Shown here piece by piece: positions 34,347 through 44,900 of a DNA stretch of 64,000 nt. Source of the DNA: Pseudomonas antarctica (GTDB taxonomy: Bacteria > Pseudomonadota > Gammaproteobacteria > Pseudomonadales > Pseudomonadaceae); NCBI RefSeq assembly GCF_001647715.1, contig NZ_CP015600.1, positions 248,001-312,000 on the forward strand, written 5' to 3'. Below the pieces are notes generated by a model. It was not told the origin of the DNA. It made no database searches and saw only the letters and a list, made by a program, of their open reading frames with translations. Each line of letters opens with the position of its first letter. The first letter of the stretch is position 1. Made by a program: the position numbers and the translations under genes.

Positions 34347-35012
34347 ATGACTTTCGATTTCGCTTTTATCCTCAGCACCTTGCCGGCGTTTCTCAACGCC
34401 GTAGGGGTGACGCTGCAAGTGGGCTTGATCGCCATTGCCACCTCCTTGCTGGTGGCGCTGATCAACGCCGCGCTGCTGGTGTTTCGCACGCCTTACCTGT
34501 CACGCCTGGTGGCGTTGTATGTGGAGTTGGCGCGTAACACGCCGCTGCTCATCCAACTGTTTTTCGTGTACTTCGCCTTGCCCGCCCTGGGTTTCAATAT
34601 TTCCGGGTTCTGGGCAGCCATCATCACCATGACCTTCCTCGGCGGCGCCTACCTCACCGAAGTGCTGCGCGCCGGTGTGGAAGCCGTGCCGCTGGCGCAG
34701 ATCGAGTCGGGCAAATCCATCGGCCTGTCCGACTGGCAATTGCTGCGCCATGTGATCCTGCCCCAGGCCGGCATTCTCAGCCTGCCGGCGCTGTTCGCCA
34801 ATTTCATCTTCCTGCTCAAGGAGACCACCGTGGTGTCTGCCGTGGCGGTGCCGGAGATTCTCTACACCACCAAGAGTTACATCGCGCTCTACTACAAGAC
34901 CTACGAAATGCTCGCCGTGCTGACGCTGATTTGCGTGCTGTTGTTCTTGCCGCTGTCGCTGCTGCTCAGCCGCCTGGAAAGGAGGCTCCAGCATGGCCAG
35001 TTCGGGTCTTGA
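34347..35012 (+). CDS. Amino-acid ABC transporter permease (first)
   Basis: A 221-aa HisMQ-family inner-membrane permease with about five helices. The coupling loop 'IESGKSIGLSDWQLLRHVIL' is typical, as is 'VELARNTPLLIQLFFVYFAL'. It overlaps the next permease gene by 20 bases, and the four genes to 37279 form one operon (permease, permease, ATPase, binding protein). The substrate is a polar amino acid; the neighbourhood suggests a sulfur amino acid. Confidence 0.9.
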   Translation: MTFDFAFILSTLPAFLNAVGVTLQVGLIAIATSLLVALINAALLVFRTPYLSRLVALYVELARNTPLLIQLFFVYFALPALGFNISGFWAAIITMTFLGGAYLTEVLRAGVEAVPLAQIESGKSIGLSDWQLLRHVILPQAGILSLPALFANFIFLLKETTVVSAVAVPEILYTTKSYIALYYKTYEMLAVLTLICVLLFLPLSLLLSRLERRLQHGQFGS

Positions 35013-35652
35013 GCTGTTGTGGGTGTCGTTGCCGCAATTGGGCAAGGGCGCTGCGCAAACCCTGTCGATTTCTTTTTTGAGCATCGTTTTCAGCACTGTC
35101 GGTGGCGTGCTGTACGGCGTGTTACGCACGCTGAATAACCAGCTGATCAACCTCGTGCTGCGGGTTTACCTGGAACTGTTCCGGGCGATTCCGGTGCTGG
35201 TGTGGTTGTACCTGTTGTTTTTCGGCCTGCCGATTTTCTTCGGCCTGAGCATCCCGAGCTTCTGGTGCGCGGTGCTGGTGCTGTCGCTATGGGGCGCCAG
35301 CGAGGTCGGCGAAGTGGTGCGCGGCGCGTTGCATTCGCTGCCGCGTGGCCAGCGTGAAGCCGGCTTGTCGATTGGGTTGTCCGACCCGCAGTTATACGGC
35401 TATGTCCTGTTGCCCCAGGCCCTCAAGCGCATGACGCCGCCGACCATCAACGTCTACACGCGGATCATCAAGACCAGTTCCCTGGCCGTGCTGATCGGTG
35501 TGGTGGATGTGATCAAGGTCGGTCAGCAAATCATCGAGCGCACCTATGAGTCGGTACTGATCTACGGCGTGCTGTTCCTGTTTTTCTTCTTTATCTGCTA
35601 CCCGTTGTCGGCCGCCTCCAAGGTGCTGGAACGGCGCTGGGCCCAAGCATGA
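34993..35652 (+). CDS. Amino-acid ABC transporter permease (second)
   Basis: A 219-aa HisMQ-family permease. 'LRVYLELFRAIPVLVWLYLL' and the loop 'REAGLSIGLSDPQLYGYVLL' match polar amino-acid importers. It pairs with the preceding permease. GGAGG lies 8 bases before the ATG, within the end of the upstream gene; its stop overlaps the ATPase start (ATGA). Confidence 0.9.
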   Translation: MASSGLELLWVSLPQLGKGAAQTLSISFLSIVFSTVGGVLYGVLRTLNNQLINLVLRVYLELFRAIPVLVWLYLLFFGLPIFFGLSIPSFWCAVLVLSLWGASEVGEVVRGALHSLPRGQREAGLSIGLSDPQLYGYVLLPQALKRMTPPTINVYTRIIKTSSLAVLIGVVDVIKVGQQIIERTYESVLIYGVLFLFFFFICYPLSAASKVLERRWAQA

Positions 35653-36425
35653 GCGCATTGATCGAGTTCCAGGGTTTCAACAAATTCTTCGGTGAGCAGC
35701 AGGTGCTCAAAGGCATCGACTTGAGGGTACAAAGCGGCGAAGTAGTGGTGATCCTCGGTCCCAGCGGCTGCGGTAAAAGCACTTTGTTGCGCTGCCTTAA
35801 CGGCCTTGAAGTGGCGCACAGCGGCAGCCTGCGCTTTGCCGGCAAGGAGCTGTTGGACAAACACACGGACTGGCGCCAAGTGCGCCAGGACGTAGGCATG
35901 GTGTTCCAGAGCTACCATTTGTTCCCGCACATGAGCGTGCTCGACAACATCCTGCTCGGCCCGCTGAAAGTGCAAAAACGCGACCCACGCGAAGCCCGCG
36001 AGCAGGCAGAAAAACTGCTGGAACGCGTGGGCCTGGCCGACAAGCGCGATGCCTATCCGCGTCAGCTTTCCGGTGGTCAGCAACAACGCATCGCCATCGT
36101 CCGCTCGTTGTGCATGAACCCCCAGGTCATGCTGTTTGACGAAGTCACCGCCGCCCTCGACCCAGAGATGGTCAAGGAGGTGCTGGAGGTGATCCAGGGC
36201 TTGGCCCGCGATGGCATGACCCTGCTGATCGTCACCCACGAAATGGCCTTCGCCCGCGCCGTCGCCGACCGCGTGGTGTTTATGGAGGCCGGTCGCATCC
36301 TCGAACAAAACACCCCCGAGGAATTCTTTACGAACCCGCAAACCGCACGCGCGCAGCAGTTCCTGGAGAAGTTCTCCTTTGTTTCAACACTGCCCAAAAA
36401 GACCAAGGAACTGGAGCTGATATGA
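35649..36425 (+). CDS. Amino-acid ABC transporter ATP-binding protein
   Basis: A 258-aa GlnQ-type ATPase. Walker A GPSGCGKST near residue 38, signature '[15 protein letters not shown]' near 140, Walker B 'VMLFDEVTAALDPE' near 160 and 'VTHEMAFARAVADR' near 197. The usual 'DEPTSALD' is DEVTAALD here. It is translationally coupled on both sides. Confidence 0.93.
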   Translation: MSALIEFQGFNKFFGEQQVLKGIDLRVQSGEVVVILGPSGCGKSTLLRCLNGLEVAHSGSLRFAGKELLDKHTDWRQVRQDVGMVFQSYHLFPHMSVLDNILLGPLKVQKRDPREAREQAEKLLERVGLADKRDAYPRQLSGGQQQRIAIVRSLCMNPQVMLFDEVTAALDPEMVKEVLEVIQGLARDGMTLLIVTHEMAFARAVADRVVFMEAGRILEQNTPEEFFTNPQTARAQQFLEKFSFVSTLPKKTKELELI

Positions 36426-37279
36426 AAACTGCCAAGTTATTACTGCCACTGCTCGCCGTCGCATTGCTGGCCGGCTGCGATAAGAAGGCCGAAGCGCCCG
36501 CGAAACCCGCCGCCGCTGTGAGCTACATCGACAAGATCAAGGCGCGCGACAAGCTGATCGTCGGCGTGTTTACCGACAAGCCGCCGTTCGGCTTTGTGAA
36601 CGAAGCCGGTCGCTACGTCGGCTTCGATACCGACATCGGCCGCCAATTCGCCAAGGACCTGCTGGGCGATGAAAACAAAGTCGAATTCGTCGCCGTCGAG
36701 CCGGCCAGCCGTATACCGTTTCTGCAAAGTGACAAAGTCGACCTGATCCTCGCCAACATGACCGTGACCCCGGAGCGCAAGGAAGCGGTGGACTTCACCA
36801 ACCCCAACCTGAAAGTCGCGGTACAGGCGCTGGTGCCGCAGGACAGCTCGGTGAAAAGCCTGGATGACCTGGCCACCCGCACCACCATCGTCACCACCGG
36901 CACCACTGCCGATATCTGGCTGACCAAGAACCACCCGGACTGGAAACTGCTCAAGTTCGAGAAAAACTCCGAGTCACTGCAAGCGTTGTCGGCCGGTCGT
37001 GGGGACGCGTATGCACAGGACAACCTGGTGCTGTTCAGCTGGGCCAAGCAGAACCCGGGCTACCGCGTACTGGAACAGAAACTCGGTGATGAAGCGCCGA
37101 TTGCGCCAGCGGTGAAGAAGGGCAATGTCGAACTGCGTGACTGGGTGAATACCGAGTTGGCGAAGTTGGGTGAAGAGAAGTTTTTGCTCAAGCTGTATGA
37201 CCAATACGTGCGTAAAGAGCTGAGCGATGACACCAAGCCTGAGAGTGTGATTGTTGAAGGCGGGAAGTGGCAGGGTTGA
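36422..37279 (+). CDS. Amino-acid ABC transporter substrate-binding lipoprotein
   Basis: A 285-aa SBP_bac_3 protein with a lipobox LAGC at residues 16-19 ('PLLAVALLAGCDKK'). 'LIVGVFTDKPPFGFVNEAGR' and 'LILANMTVTPERKEAVDFTN' are family motifs. It resembles glutamate/cysteine binders of the CjaA type. It is unusual in being last in the operon rather than first. A tandem REPIN array starts right after its stop. Confidence 0.9.
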   Translation: MKTAKLLLPLLAVALLAGCDKKAEAPAKPAAAVSYIDKIKARDKLIVGVFTDKPPFGFVNEAGRYVGFDTDIGRQFAKDLLGDENKVEFVAVEPASRIPFLQSDKVDLILANMTVTPERKEAVDFTNPNLKVAVQALVPQDSSVKSLDDLATRTTIVTTGTTADIWLTKNHPDWKLLKFEKNSESLQALSAGRGDAYAQDNLVLFSWAKQNPGYRVLEQKLGDEAPIAPAVKKGNVELRDWVNTELAKLGEEKFLLKLYDQYVRKELSDDTKPESVIVEGGKWQG

Positions 37280-37297
37280 TCCTTCGCTGACGGTTAC

Positions 37298-38485
37298 ACC
37301 GGTATCGCAGGCAAACCAGCTCCCACAGGGGGTTGGCGGCGCTGGGTGGTCTTGTGGTACTGGCTTATGTAGCGGGCAGAGTGCGGCCAATCTGATAGAC
37401 GCAGATCCAAAGGTGGGAGCGGGCTTGCTCGCGAAGGCGGTGTGTCAGTCGCTGGAAAAATCGACTGGTCTACCGCTTTCGCGAGCAAGCCCGCTCCCAC
37501 AGGGGCTTGGCGGCGCTGGGTGGTCTTGTGGTACTGGCTTATGTAGCGGGCAGAGCGCGGCCAATCTGATAGACGCAGATCCAAAGGTGGGAGCGGGCTT
37601 GCTCGCGAAGGCGGTGTGTCAGTCGCTGGAAAAATCGACTGGTCTACCGCTTTCGCGGGCAAGCCCGCTCCCACAGGGGTTTGGCGGCGCTGGGTGGTCT
37701 TGTGGTACCGGCTTATGTAGCGGGCAGAGTGCGGCCAATCTGACAGACGCAGATCCAAAGGTGGGAGCGGGCTTGCTCGCGAAGGCGGTGTGTCAGTCGC
37801 TGGCAATATCGACTGATTTACCGCTATCGCGAGCAAGCCCGCTCCCACAGGGGTTTGGCGGCGCTGGGTGGTCTTGTGGTACTGGCTTATGTAGCGGGCA
37901 GAGTGCGGCCAATCTGATAGACGCAGATCCAAAGGTGGGAGCGGGCTTGCTCGCGAAGGCGGTGTGTCAGTCGCTGGAAAAATCGACTGGTCTACCGCTT
38001 TCGCGGGCAAGCCCGCTCCCACAGGGGTTTGGCGGCGCTGGGTGGTCTTGTGGTACCGGCTTATGTAGCGGGCAGAGTGCGGCCAATCTGACAGACGCAG
38101 ATCCAAAGGTGGGAGCGGGCTTGCTCGCGAAGGCGGTGTGTCAGTCGCTGGCAATATCGACTGATTTACCGCTATCGCGAGCAAGCCCGCTCCCACAGGG
38201 GTTTGGCGGCGCTGGGTGGTCTTGTGGTACTGGCTTATGTAGCGGGCAGAGTGCGGCCAATCTGATAGACGCAGATCCAAAGGTGGGAGCGGGCTTGCTC
38301 GCGAAGGCGGTGTGTCAGTCGCTGGAAAAATCGACTGGTCTACCGCTATCGCGAGCAAGCCCGCTCCCACAGGGGTTTGGCGGCGCTGGGTGGTCTTGTG
38401 GTACTGGCTTATGTAGCGGGCAGAGCGCGGCCAATCTGACAGGCGCAGATCCAAATGTGGGAGCGGGCTTGCCCGCGATGAGGTC
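37298..38485. repeat. Tandem REPIN array, 174-base unit, seven copies
   Basis: The marker GCAGATCCAAAGGTGGGAGC occurs at 37401, 37575, 37749, 37923, 38097 and 38271, with a variant copy at 38445, exactly 174 bases apart. Each unit holds a full REPIN (GTGGGAGCGGGCTTGCTCGC ... complement) and a constant spacer with 'GGCGGCGCTGGGTGGTCTTG'. Two subtypes occur: 'TGGAAAAATCGACTGGTC' and 'TGGCAATATCGACTGATT'. Units 2-3 and 4-5 have the same subtype order, pointing to duplication of a 348-base dimer. Because 174 is divisible by three, long reading frames stay open on both strands, but they are not credible genes. Confidence 0.95.
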
Positions 38486-38499
38486 GCCACAGTCACCAT

Positions 38500-39666
38500 T
38501 TATTCCGGCCAATGCCACGCCGGCGCATCCAAAATCCCTTGCCCCACAATCCGCGTCTCGCCCAGCACCTTCTCCAGCACAATCGAATTACACCCGTCAT
38601 CCTGCTGCAACGCCGCAATCAACCGGCTGGCATGGGACACCACCCACACCTGGCACTGCTGTGACGCCTGGATAATCAAGCGCGCCAGCGCCGGCAGCAA
38701 ATCCGGGTGCAGGCTGGTTTCCGGCTCGTTCAGCACCATCATCGTGGGCGGCCGTGGTGTCAGCAGCGCAGCGACCAGCAGCAGATAACGCAAGGTGCCG
38801 TCCGACAACTCCGCGGCCGACAGCGGCCGCAGCAAACCTTCCTGATAAAACTCAAGCGCGAAACGCCCGCCTTGCAGCGGTTGGATATTCAAGCGTGCAC
38901 CGGGGAACGCATCGCTTACCGCGCGCTGCAACGCCTCGGGGTCGCCAATCTCGCGGATGGTCTGCAACGCGGCGGCCAGGTCGCGCCCGTCGTGATGCAA
39001 CACCGGCGTGCGCGTGCCCAGTTGTGGCTGGCGCACGGGCGCATCCACATCGCTGCGAAAGTGATCATAAAAACGCCAGCCCCGGATGCTTTCGCGCAGC
39101 AGCAACACCTCCGGCGAGCCGCGCAGGCTGCCGACCTGGTCGAACAGGCTGTGGTAATTCGGCGTGTGCTGAGCCAACACATCCCAGGCACGCCCCTCGC
39201 GTGCGCGCACCATCGGCCCGGAACGCTGCACCAGCAGGCTGGCCGGGCGGTAGATGTGGCCAGCCCAGATGCATTCCTTCTTCACTTCCGGGTCCAGGGA
39301 AAAATACGACTGGGTTTTTTCCGGAAGACCCAGGGAGATCGCATAGCTGAAATCCTCCCCGGCAAACCCCAGGCGCAGGCGTTTGACGCCTTGGCGCACC
39401 ATGGGCTCTACTGGCACCTCGCCATTGCGCATGCGCCGGCTGATGGTTTCCGGCCCGGCCCAGAAGGTCGAATCCAACCCGCCTTCACGGGCCAGCGCAT
39501 TGATCACCCCGCCTTGGGCGGTTTCCGCCAGTAGCCGTAGCGCGCGGTACAGGTTGGACTTACCGCTGCCATTGGGGCCGGTGACCAGATTCAGTCGGTC
39601 CAGGGGCACCACCAACTTATTGATTGAGCGATAATTGGCTACTGCGAGGGTTTTCAGCATGTGCAT
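38500..39666 (-). CDS. AAA family ATPase (SMC/RecF-like, AAA_21)
   Basis: A 388-aa ATPase. The N-terminal 'LKTLAVANYRSINKLVVPLD' and 'NLVTGPNGSGKSNLYRALRL' (Walker A near 30-38) are followed by a long insert. The C-terminal half has the ABC-type signature 'LSAAELSDGTLRYLLLVAAL' and Walker B 'MMVLNEPETSLHPDLLP', with 'VWVVSHASRLI' after it. This is the OLD/AAA_21 type without a TOPRIM domain. It could act alone or with a nuclease, but no partner gene is adjacent. The start could equally be the ATG two codons later. Confidence 0.85.
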   Translation of the reverse strand: MHMLKTLAVANYRSINKLVVPLDRLNLVTGPNGSGKSNLYRALRLLAETAQGGVINALAREGGLDSTFWAGPETISRRMRNGEVPVEPMVRQGVKRLRLGFAGEDFSYAISLGLPEKTQSYFSLDPEVKKECIWAGHIYRPASLLVQRSGPMVRAREGRAWDVLAQHTPNYHSLFDQVGSLRGSPEVLLLRESIRGWRFYDHFRSDVDAPVRQPQLGTRTPVLHHDGRDLAAALQTIREIGDPEALQRAVSDAFPGARLNIQPLQGGRFALEFYQEGLLRPLSAAELSDGTLRYLLLVAALLTPRPPTMMVLNEPETSLHPDLLPALARLIIQASQQCQVWVVSHASRLIAALQQDDGCNSIVLEKVLGETRIVGQGILDAPAWHWPE

Positions 39667-39780
39667 TCAGTCTGCATGGGAACCCTTGGAGTATGGGTTC
39701 CTCCCTGCAGATAAGGAACCCTGATCTAAGCTCACAGTCGCATACAAATTGGCACATCGCGTCACGCAAAAGGAGCCTGC

Positions 39781-40863
39781 ATGGGCGGTCGCACTTCAAG
39801 AGTTGTACTCAGCCTTGGCCTGTTGGCGCTGCTGAGCGGCTGTGGTCAGGAAAAGACCGAACCCAAGGCGCATTCACGGGTATTTGTGCAGACCGTCCAG
39901 TCGGCGGATTTTGCCGCGGCGGTCACGCTGACCGGTGACATCCAGGCCCGCGTACAAACCGATTTGTCCTTTCGCGTGGGTGGCAAGATCATCCAGCGCG
40001 TGGTCGACGTGGGCGACCGCGTGACTGCCAAGCAAGTGCTGGCCAAGCTTGATCCCAAGGATTTGCAGACCCACGTCGATTCCGCCCAGGCCCAGGTCGT
40101 GGCCGAACAGGCGCGGGTCAAGCAAACCGCCGCCGCCTTCGTGCGCCAGGAAAAGCTGTTGCCCAAGGGCTACACCAGCCGCAGCGAATACGACGCCGCC
40201 CAGGCCGCGCTGCGCAGCAGCCAAAGCGCGCTGGCGGCGGCACAAGCCCAACTGGCCAACGCCCGCGAGCAACTCGGCTATAGCGCGTTGATCGCCGATG
40301 CGCCCGGCGTGATTACCGCGCGCCAGGCCGAGGTCGGCCAGGTGGTGCAGGCCACCGTGCCGATTTTCAGCCTGGCCCGTGATGGTGAGCGCGATGCGGT
40401 GTTCAACGTGTATGAATCCTTGCTGGTGGAGCCGCCGCCCGACGCGCCGATTACCGTCAGCCTCCTGGATAACCCAAGCGTCAAGGCAGTGGGTAAAGTC
40501 CGTGAAGTCACGCCCGCGGTGGCAGCCAATACCGGCACCGTGCAAGTCAAGATTGCCCTGCAGGATCTGCCCAAAGGCATGCAGCTGGGGTCGGTGGTGA
40601 GCGCCACCGCGAATGGCCCGGCCAAGGCCAGTATCGAGCTGCCCTGGTCTGCGTTGACCAAAGACCTCAACGAGCCCGCTGTGTGGCTGATCGATGGCGA
40701 CGGCAAGGCGCAGTTGCACAAGGTCAGCGTGGCGCGTTACCTGACCGGCAAAGTGATCATTGGCGAGGGCCTTAAAGGCGGCGAAAAAGTCGTGGTGGCC
40801 GGTGGGCAATTGCTGCACCCCGGCATGCTTGTCGAGATCGCCCAGCCAGGAGCCCAGCCATGA
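39781..40863 (+). CDS. RND efflux periplasmic adaptor lipoprotein (TriA-like)
   Basis: A 360-aa membrane fusion protein with lipobox LSGC near residue 20. A beta-barrel/lipoyl part ('LTGDIQARVQTDLSFRVGGK') flanks a coiled-coil hairpin near 85-150 ('AQAALRSSQSALAAAQAQLA'). It is first of three overlapping genes with a second adaptor and an RND pump. Two adaptors per pump is the TriABC arrangement known in P. aeruginosa. AAGGAG lies just before the ATG. No outer-membrane channel gene is in the operon. Confidence 0.88.
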   Translation: MGGRTSRVVLSLGLLALLSGCGQEKTEPKAHSRVFVQTVQSADFAAAVTLTGDIQARVQTDLSFRVGGKIIQRVVDVGDRVTAKQVLAKLDPKDLQTHVDSAQAQVVAEQARVKQTAAAFVRQEKLLPKGYTSRSEYDAAQAALRSSQSALAAAQAQLANAREQLGYSALIADAPGVITARQAEVGQVVQATVPIFSLARDGERDAVFNVYESLLVEPPPDAPITVSLLDNPSVKAVGKVREVTPAVAANTGTVQVKIALQDLPKGMQLGSVVSATANGPAKASIELPWSALTKDLNEPAVWLIDGDGKAQLHKVSVARYLTGKVIIGEGLKGGEKVVVAGGQLLHPGMLVEIAQPGAQP

Positions 40864-41930
40864 AGCGATTGATGGCTCTACTCGCCGCCAGCCTGTTGCT
40901 GGTCGCCTGCTCCAAGAAAGAACCGCCGCCCGAGCCCGTGCGCCCGGTGTTATCGATGGAAGTGAAAGCCGAAGACCAGGAAAACCTCGGCCGCTTCGCC
41001 GGTACGATCCAGGCCCGTTATGAAAGCAATCTGGGGTTCCGCGTGCCCGGTCGTATTGCCCGTCGCGCCGTGGATGTGGGTGCCGAGGTGGAGAAGGGCG
41101 CCTTGCTCGCCGTTCTCGACCCCACCGACCAGCAGAACCAGTTGCGCGCCGCCCAAGGCGACCTCGCCCGTGTGCAGGCGCAATTTATCAATGCCCAGGC
41201 CAACGCCCGCCGCCAACAGGCGTTGTTCAACCGTGGCGTCGGCGCCCAGGCCCAGTTGGACGTGGCCCAGACCGACCTTAAAACCACCCAGGCGACCCTC
41301 GATCAGGCCAAGGCCTCGGTCAACCAGGCCAAAGACCAGCTCAATTACGCCGAACTGCGCACTGACCACGCCGGTATTGTCACCGCGTGGAATGCCGAGG
41401 CCGGCCAAGTGGTCAGCGCCGGTCAGCAAGTGGTGACCCTGGCCCGCCCGGATATCAAGGAAGCGGTGATCGACCTGCCCGCCGGCCTTGCCGAGCGCTT
41501 GCCCGCCGATGTGGTGTTTCTGGTCGCCGGGCAACTCGACCCAAGCGTCAACACCACCGCCATCGTGCGCGAGATCGAGCCCCAGGCCCAAAGCGCCACG
41601 CGCACCCGGCGCGCACGCCTGACCCTGGCCGAGACGCCGCCTGCGTTTCGCCTGGGCACCGCGATCAGCGTGACCTTGAGCACTGCCATTGCGCCACGTA
41701 TCGAAGTGCCCGTCAGCGCTTTGCAGGAAGTCGACGGCAAAACCCGCATCTGGCTGCTCGACACCCAACGCCAGACCGTGCAACCGCGTGACGTCACCGT
41801 GATCAGCCGCGACGCCGCCAGCGCCTTGCTCAATGGCGGCGTCAAACCCGGCGAACGCATCGTCACCGCCGGTGTGAACAGCCTGAAACCCGGGCAAAAA
41901 GTCAAAATCGACGAGGACAGCCCGCGATGA
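40860..41930 (+). CDS. RND efflux periplasmic adaptor lipoprotein (TriB-like)
   Basis: A 356-aa membrane fusion protein with lipobox LVAC near residue 18. 'FAGTIQARYESNLGFRVPGR' opens the barrel and lipoyl region and a coiled coil is near 95-155 ('AQTDLKTTQATLDQAKASVN'). It is paralogous to the preceding adaptor. Start and stop codons overlap both neighbours (ATGA), so the three proteins are made together. Confidence 0.88.
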   Translation: MKRLMALLAASLLLVACSKKEPPPEPVRPVLSMEVKAEDQENLGRFAGTIQARYESNLGFRVPGRIARRAVDVGAEVEKGALLAVLDPTDQQNQLRAAQGDLARVQAQFINAQANARRQQALFNRGVGAQAQLDVAQTDLKTTQATLDQAKASVNQAKDQLNYAELRTDHAGIVTAWNAEAGQVVSAGQQVVTLARPDIKEAVIDLPAGLAERLPADVVFLVAGQLDPSVNTTAIVREIEPQAQSATRTRRARLTLAETPPAFRLGTAISVTLSTAIAPRIEVPVSALQEVDGKTRIWLLDTQRQTVQPRDVTVISRDAASALLNGGVKPGERIVTAGVNSLKPGQKVKIDEDSPR

Positions 41931-44900
41931 AAGGGAGCTTCAACTTATCCGACTGGGCCCTCAAGCATCAGTCCTTCGTCTGGTACCTGATGTTCGTCGC
42001 GCTGCTGATGGGCGTGTTCTCGTACATGAACCTTGGCCGTGAGGAAGACCCGTCGTTCACCATCAAGACCATGGTGATCCAGACCCGCTGGCCCGGCGCG
42101 ACCCAGGAAGAAACCCTCAAGCAGGTCACCGACCGCATCGAGAAAAAACTCGAAGAGCTCGACTCCCTCGACTACGTGAAAAGCTACACGCGGCCGGGCG
42201 AATCCACGGTATTCGTGTTCCTCAAGGACACCACCAGCGCCAAGGCCATCCCGGATATCTGGTACCAGGTGCGCAAGAAGATCGACGATATTCGCGGCAC
42301 GTTCCCGCAGGGTTTGCAGGGGCCGTCGTTCAACGATGAGTTCGGTGACGTGTTTGGTTCGGTGTATGCCTTTACCGGCGACGGCCTGTCGATGCGCCAG
42401 TTGCGCGATTACGTGGAACAGGTGCGTGCCGAGATCCGTTCGGTGCCGGGGTTGGGCAAGGTCGAGATGATCGGCCAGCAGGACGAAGTGATTTACCTGA
42501 ATTTCTCCACGCGCAAACTCGCGGCACTGGGGATTGATCAGCGCCAGGTCGTGCAAAGCCTGCAATCACAGAACGCCGTGACCCCCGCCGGGGTGATCGA
42601 GGCCGGGCCGGAGCGGATTTCCGTGCGCACTTCCGGGCAATTCGCCTCGGAGAAAGATTTGGCCAACGTCAACCTGCGGCTCAATGACCGCTTCTATCGT
42701 TTGGCGGACATTGCCGACATCAGCCGTGGCTATGTCGACCCGGCGCGGCCGATGTTCCGCTTTAACGGCAAGCCGGCGATCGGCTTGGCCATCGCCATGC
42801 AGAAGGGCGGCAATATCCAGTCGTTCGGCAAGGCGCTGCACACGCGCATGGATGAGCTGACCGCCGACCTGCCGGTGGGCGTCGGCGTGCACAAAGTGTC
42901 CGACCAGGCGGAAGTGGTCGAGGAGGCTGTCGGCGGCTTTACCAGCGCATTGTTTGAAGCGGTCATCATCGTCTTGGTGGTGAGCTTTATCAGCCTCGGT
43001 ATGCGTGCCGGGTTGGTGGTGGCGTGCTCGATCCCGTTGGTGCTGGCGCTGGTGTTCGTGTTTATGGAGTACAGCGGCATCACCATGCAGCGGGTGTCGC
43101 TGGGCGCGTTGATCATCGCCCTTGGCCTGCTGGTGGACGATGCGATGATCACCGTGGAGATGATGATCACGCGCCTGGAGAAAGGTGAAACCAAGGAGCA
43201 GGCGGCGACGTACGCCTACACCTCGACGGCCTTCCCGATGCTCACCGGCACCTTGGTCACCGTGGCCGGTTTCGTGCCGATCGGCCTCAATGCCAGTTCG
43301 GCGGGCGAGTACACCTTCACCCTGTTTGCGGTGATTGCCGTGGCGATGCTGGTGTCGTGGGTGGTGGCGGTGCTGTTTGCACCGGTGATTGGGGTGCATA
43401 TCCTCAGTGCCAATGTGAAACCGCATAACGCCGAGCCAGGGCGCATCGGCCGCGCCTTCAACGGCGGCATGCTCTGGGCGATGCGCAACCGCTGGTGGGC
43501 CATCGGCATCACCGTGGGGCTGTTTGTGGCGTCGGTGTTCTCCATGCAGTTTGTGCAGAACCAGTTTTTCCCGTCGTCGGACCGCCCGGAAATCCTCGTC
43601 GACCTCAACCTGCCGCAAAACGCCTCGATCAACGAAACACGCAAAGCGGTCGACCGCCTGGAAGCCATCATCAAGGATGACCCGGACATTGCCCGCTGGA
43701 GCACCTATATCGGCCAGGGCGCGATTCGTTTCTACCTGCCCCTCGACCAGCAATTGGAAAACCCGTACTACGCCCAGTTGGTCATCGTCAGCAAAGGCCT
43801 GGAGGAGCGCGGCGCCTTGATTGCGCGCCTGCAAAAGCGCCTGCGTGATGACTTTGTCGGCATCTCCAGTTATGTGCAGCCGCTGGAAATGGGCCCACCC
43901 GTGGGGCGGCCTATTCAGTATCGGGTCTCCGGTAAAGACATTGACCAGGTGCGCAAACACGCCATCGAGCTGGCAACGTTGCTGGATCAGAACACCCACT
44001 TGGGCGAGATCATCTACGACTGGAACGAGCCGGGCAAAGTGCTGCGCGTGGACATCGCCCAGGACAAGGCGCGGCAACTGGGGCTGTCGTCGGAAGACGT
44101 GGCGCAGGTGATGAACAGCGTGGTCAGCGGCGCCTCGGTCACCCAGGTGCACGACGATATCTACCTGATCAACGTGGTCGGCCGCGCCGAAGATGCCGAA
44201 CGCGGCACGCCGGAAACCTTGCAGAACCTGCAGATCGTCACACCCAACGGCACCTCGATTCCACTGCTGGCCTTTGCCACCGTGCGCTATGAGCTTGAAC
44301 AACCGTTGGTATGGCGCCGCGACCGCAAGCCGACGATCACGATCAAGGCATCGGTGCGCGATGAGATGCAGCCGACCGACCTGGTTAAACAGCTGGCGCC
44401 GACGATCGAGAAATTCAGCGCCGGTTTGCCGGTGGGTTACAAGGTCGCCACCGGCGGCACTGTGGAAGAAAGCGGCAAGGCCCAGGGCCCGATTGCCAAA
44501 GTGGTGCCGTTGATGCTGTTTTTGATGGCCACCTTCCTGATGATCCAGTTGCACAGCGTGCAGAAGATGTTCCTGGTGGCGAGTGTCGCGCCGCTCGGCC
44601 TGATTGGTGTGGTGCTGGCACTGATCCCCACGGGCACGCCTATGGGGTTTGTGGCGATCCTCGGCATCCTCGCGCTGATCGGCATCATCATCCGCAACTC
44701 GGTGATTCTGGTGACGCAGATCGACGCCTACGAGCGCGACGGCTACACGCCGTGGGATGCGGTGGTGGAAGCCACCGAGCACCGTCGCCGACCGATCCTG
44801 CTGACTGCGGCGGCGGCGAGTCTGGGCATGATCCCGATTGCGCGGGAAGTGTTCTGGGGGCCGATGGCGTACGCGATGATTGGCGGCATCATTATCGCCA

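Noticed and set aside
37251..38675. Long open frames (474 aa plus strand, 401 aa minus strand) as a repeat protein
   Set aside because: They exist because the 174-base REPIN unit is divisible by three. They are open on both strands, have no RBS, and overlap the 3' ends of real genes.
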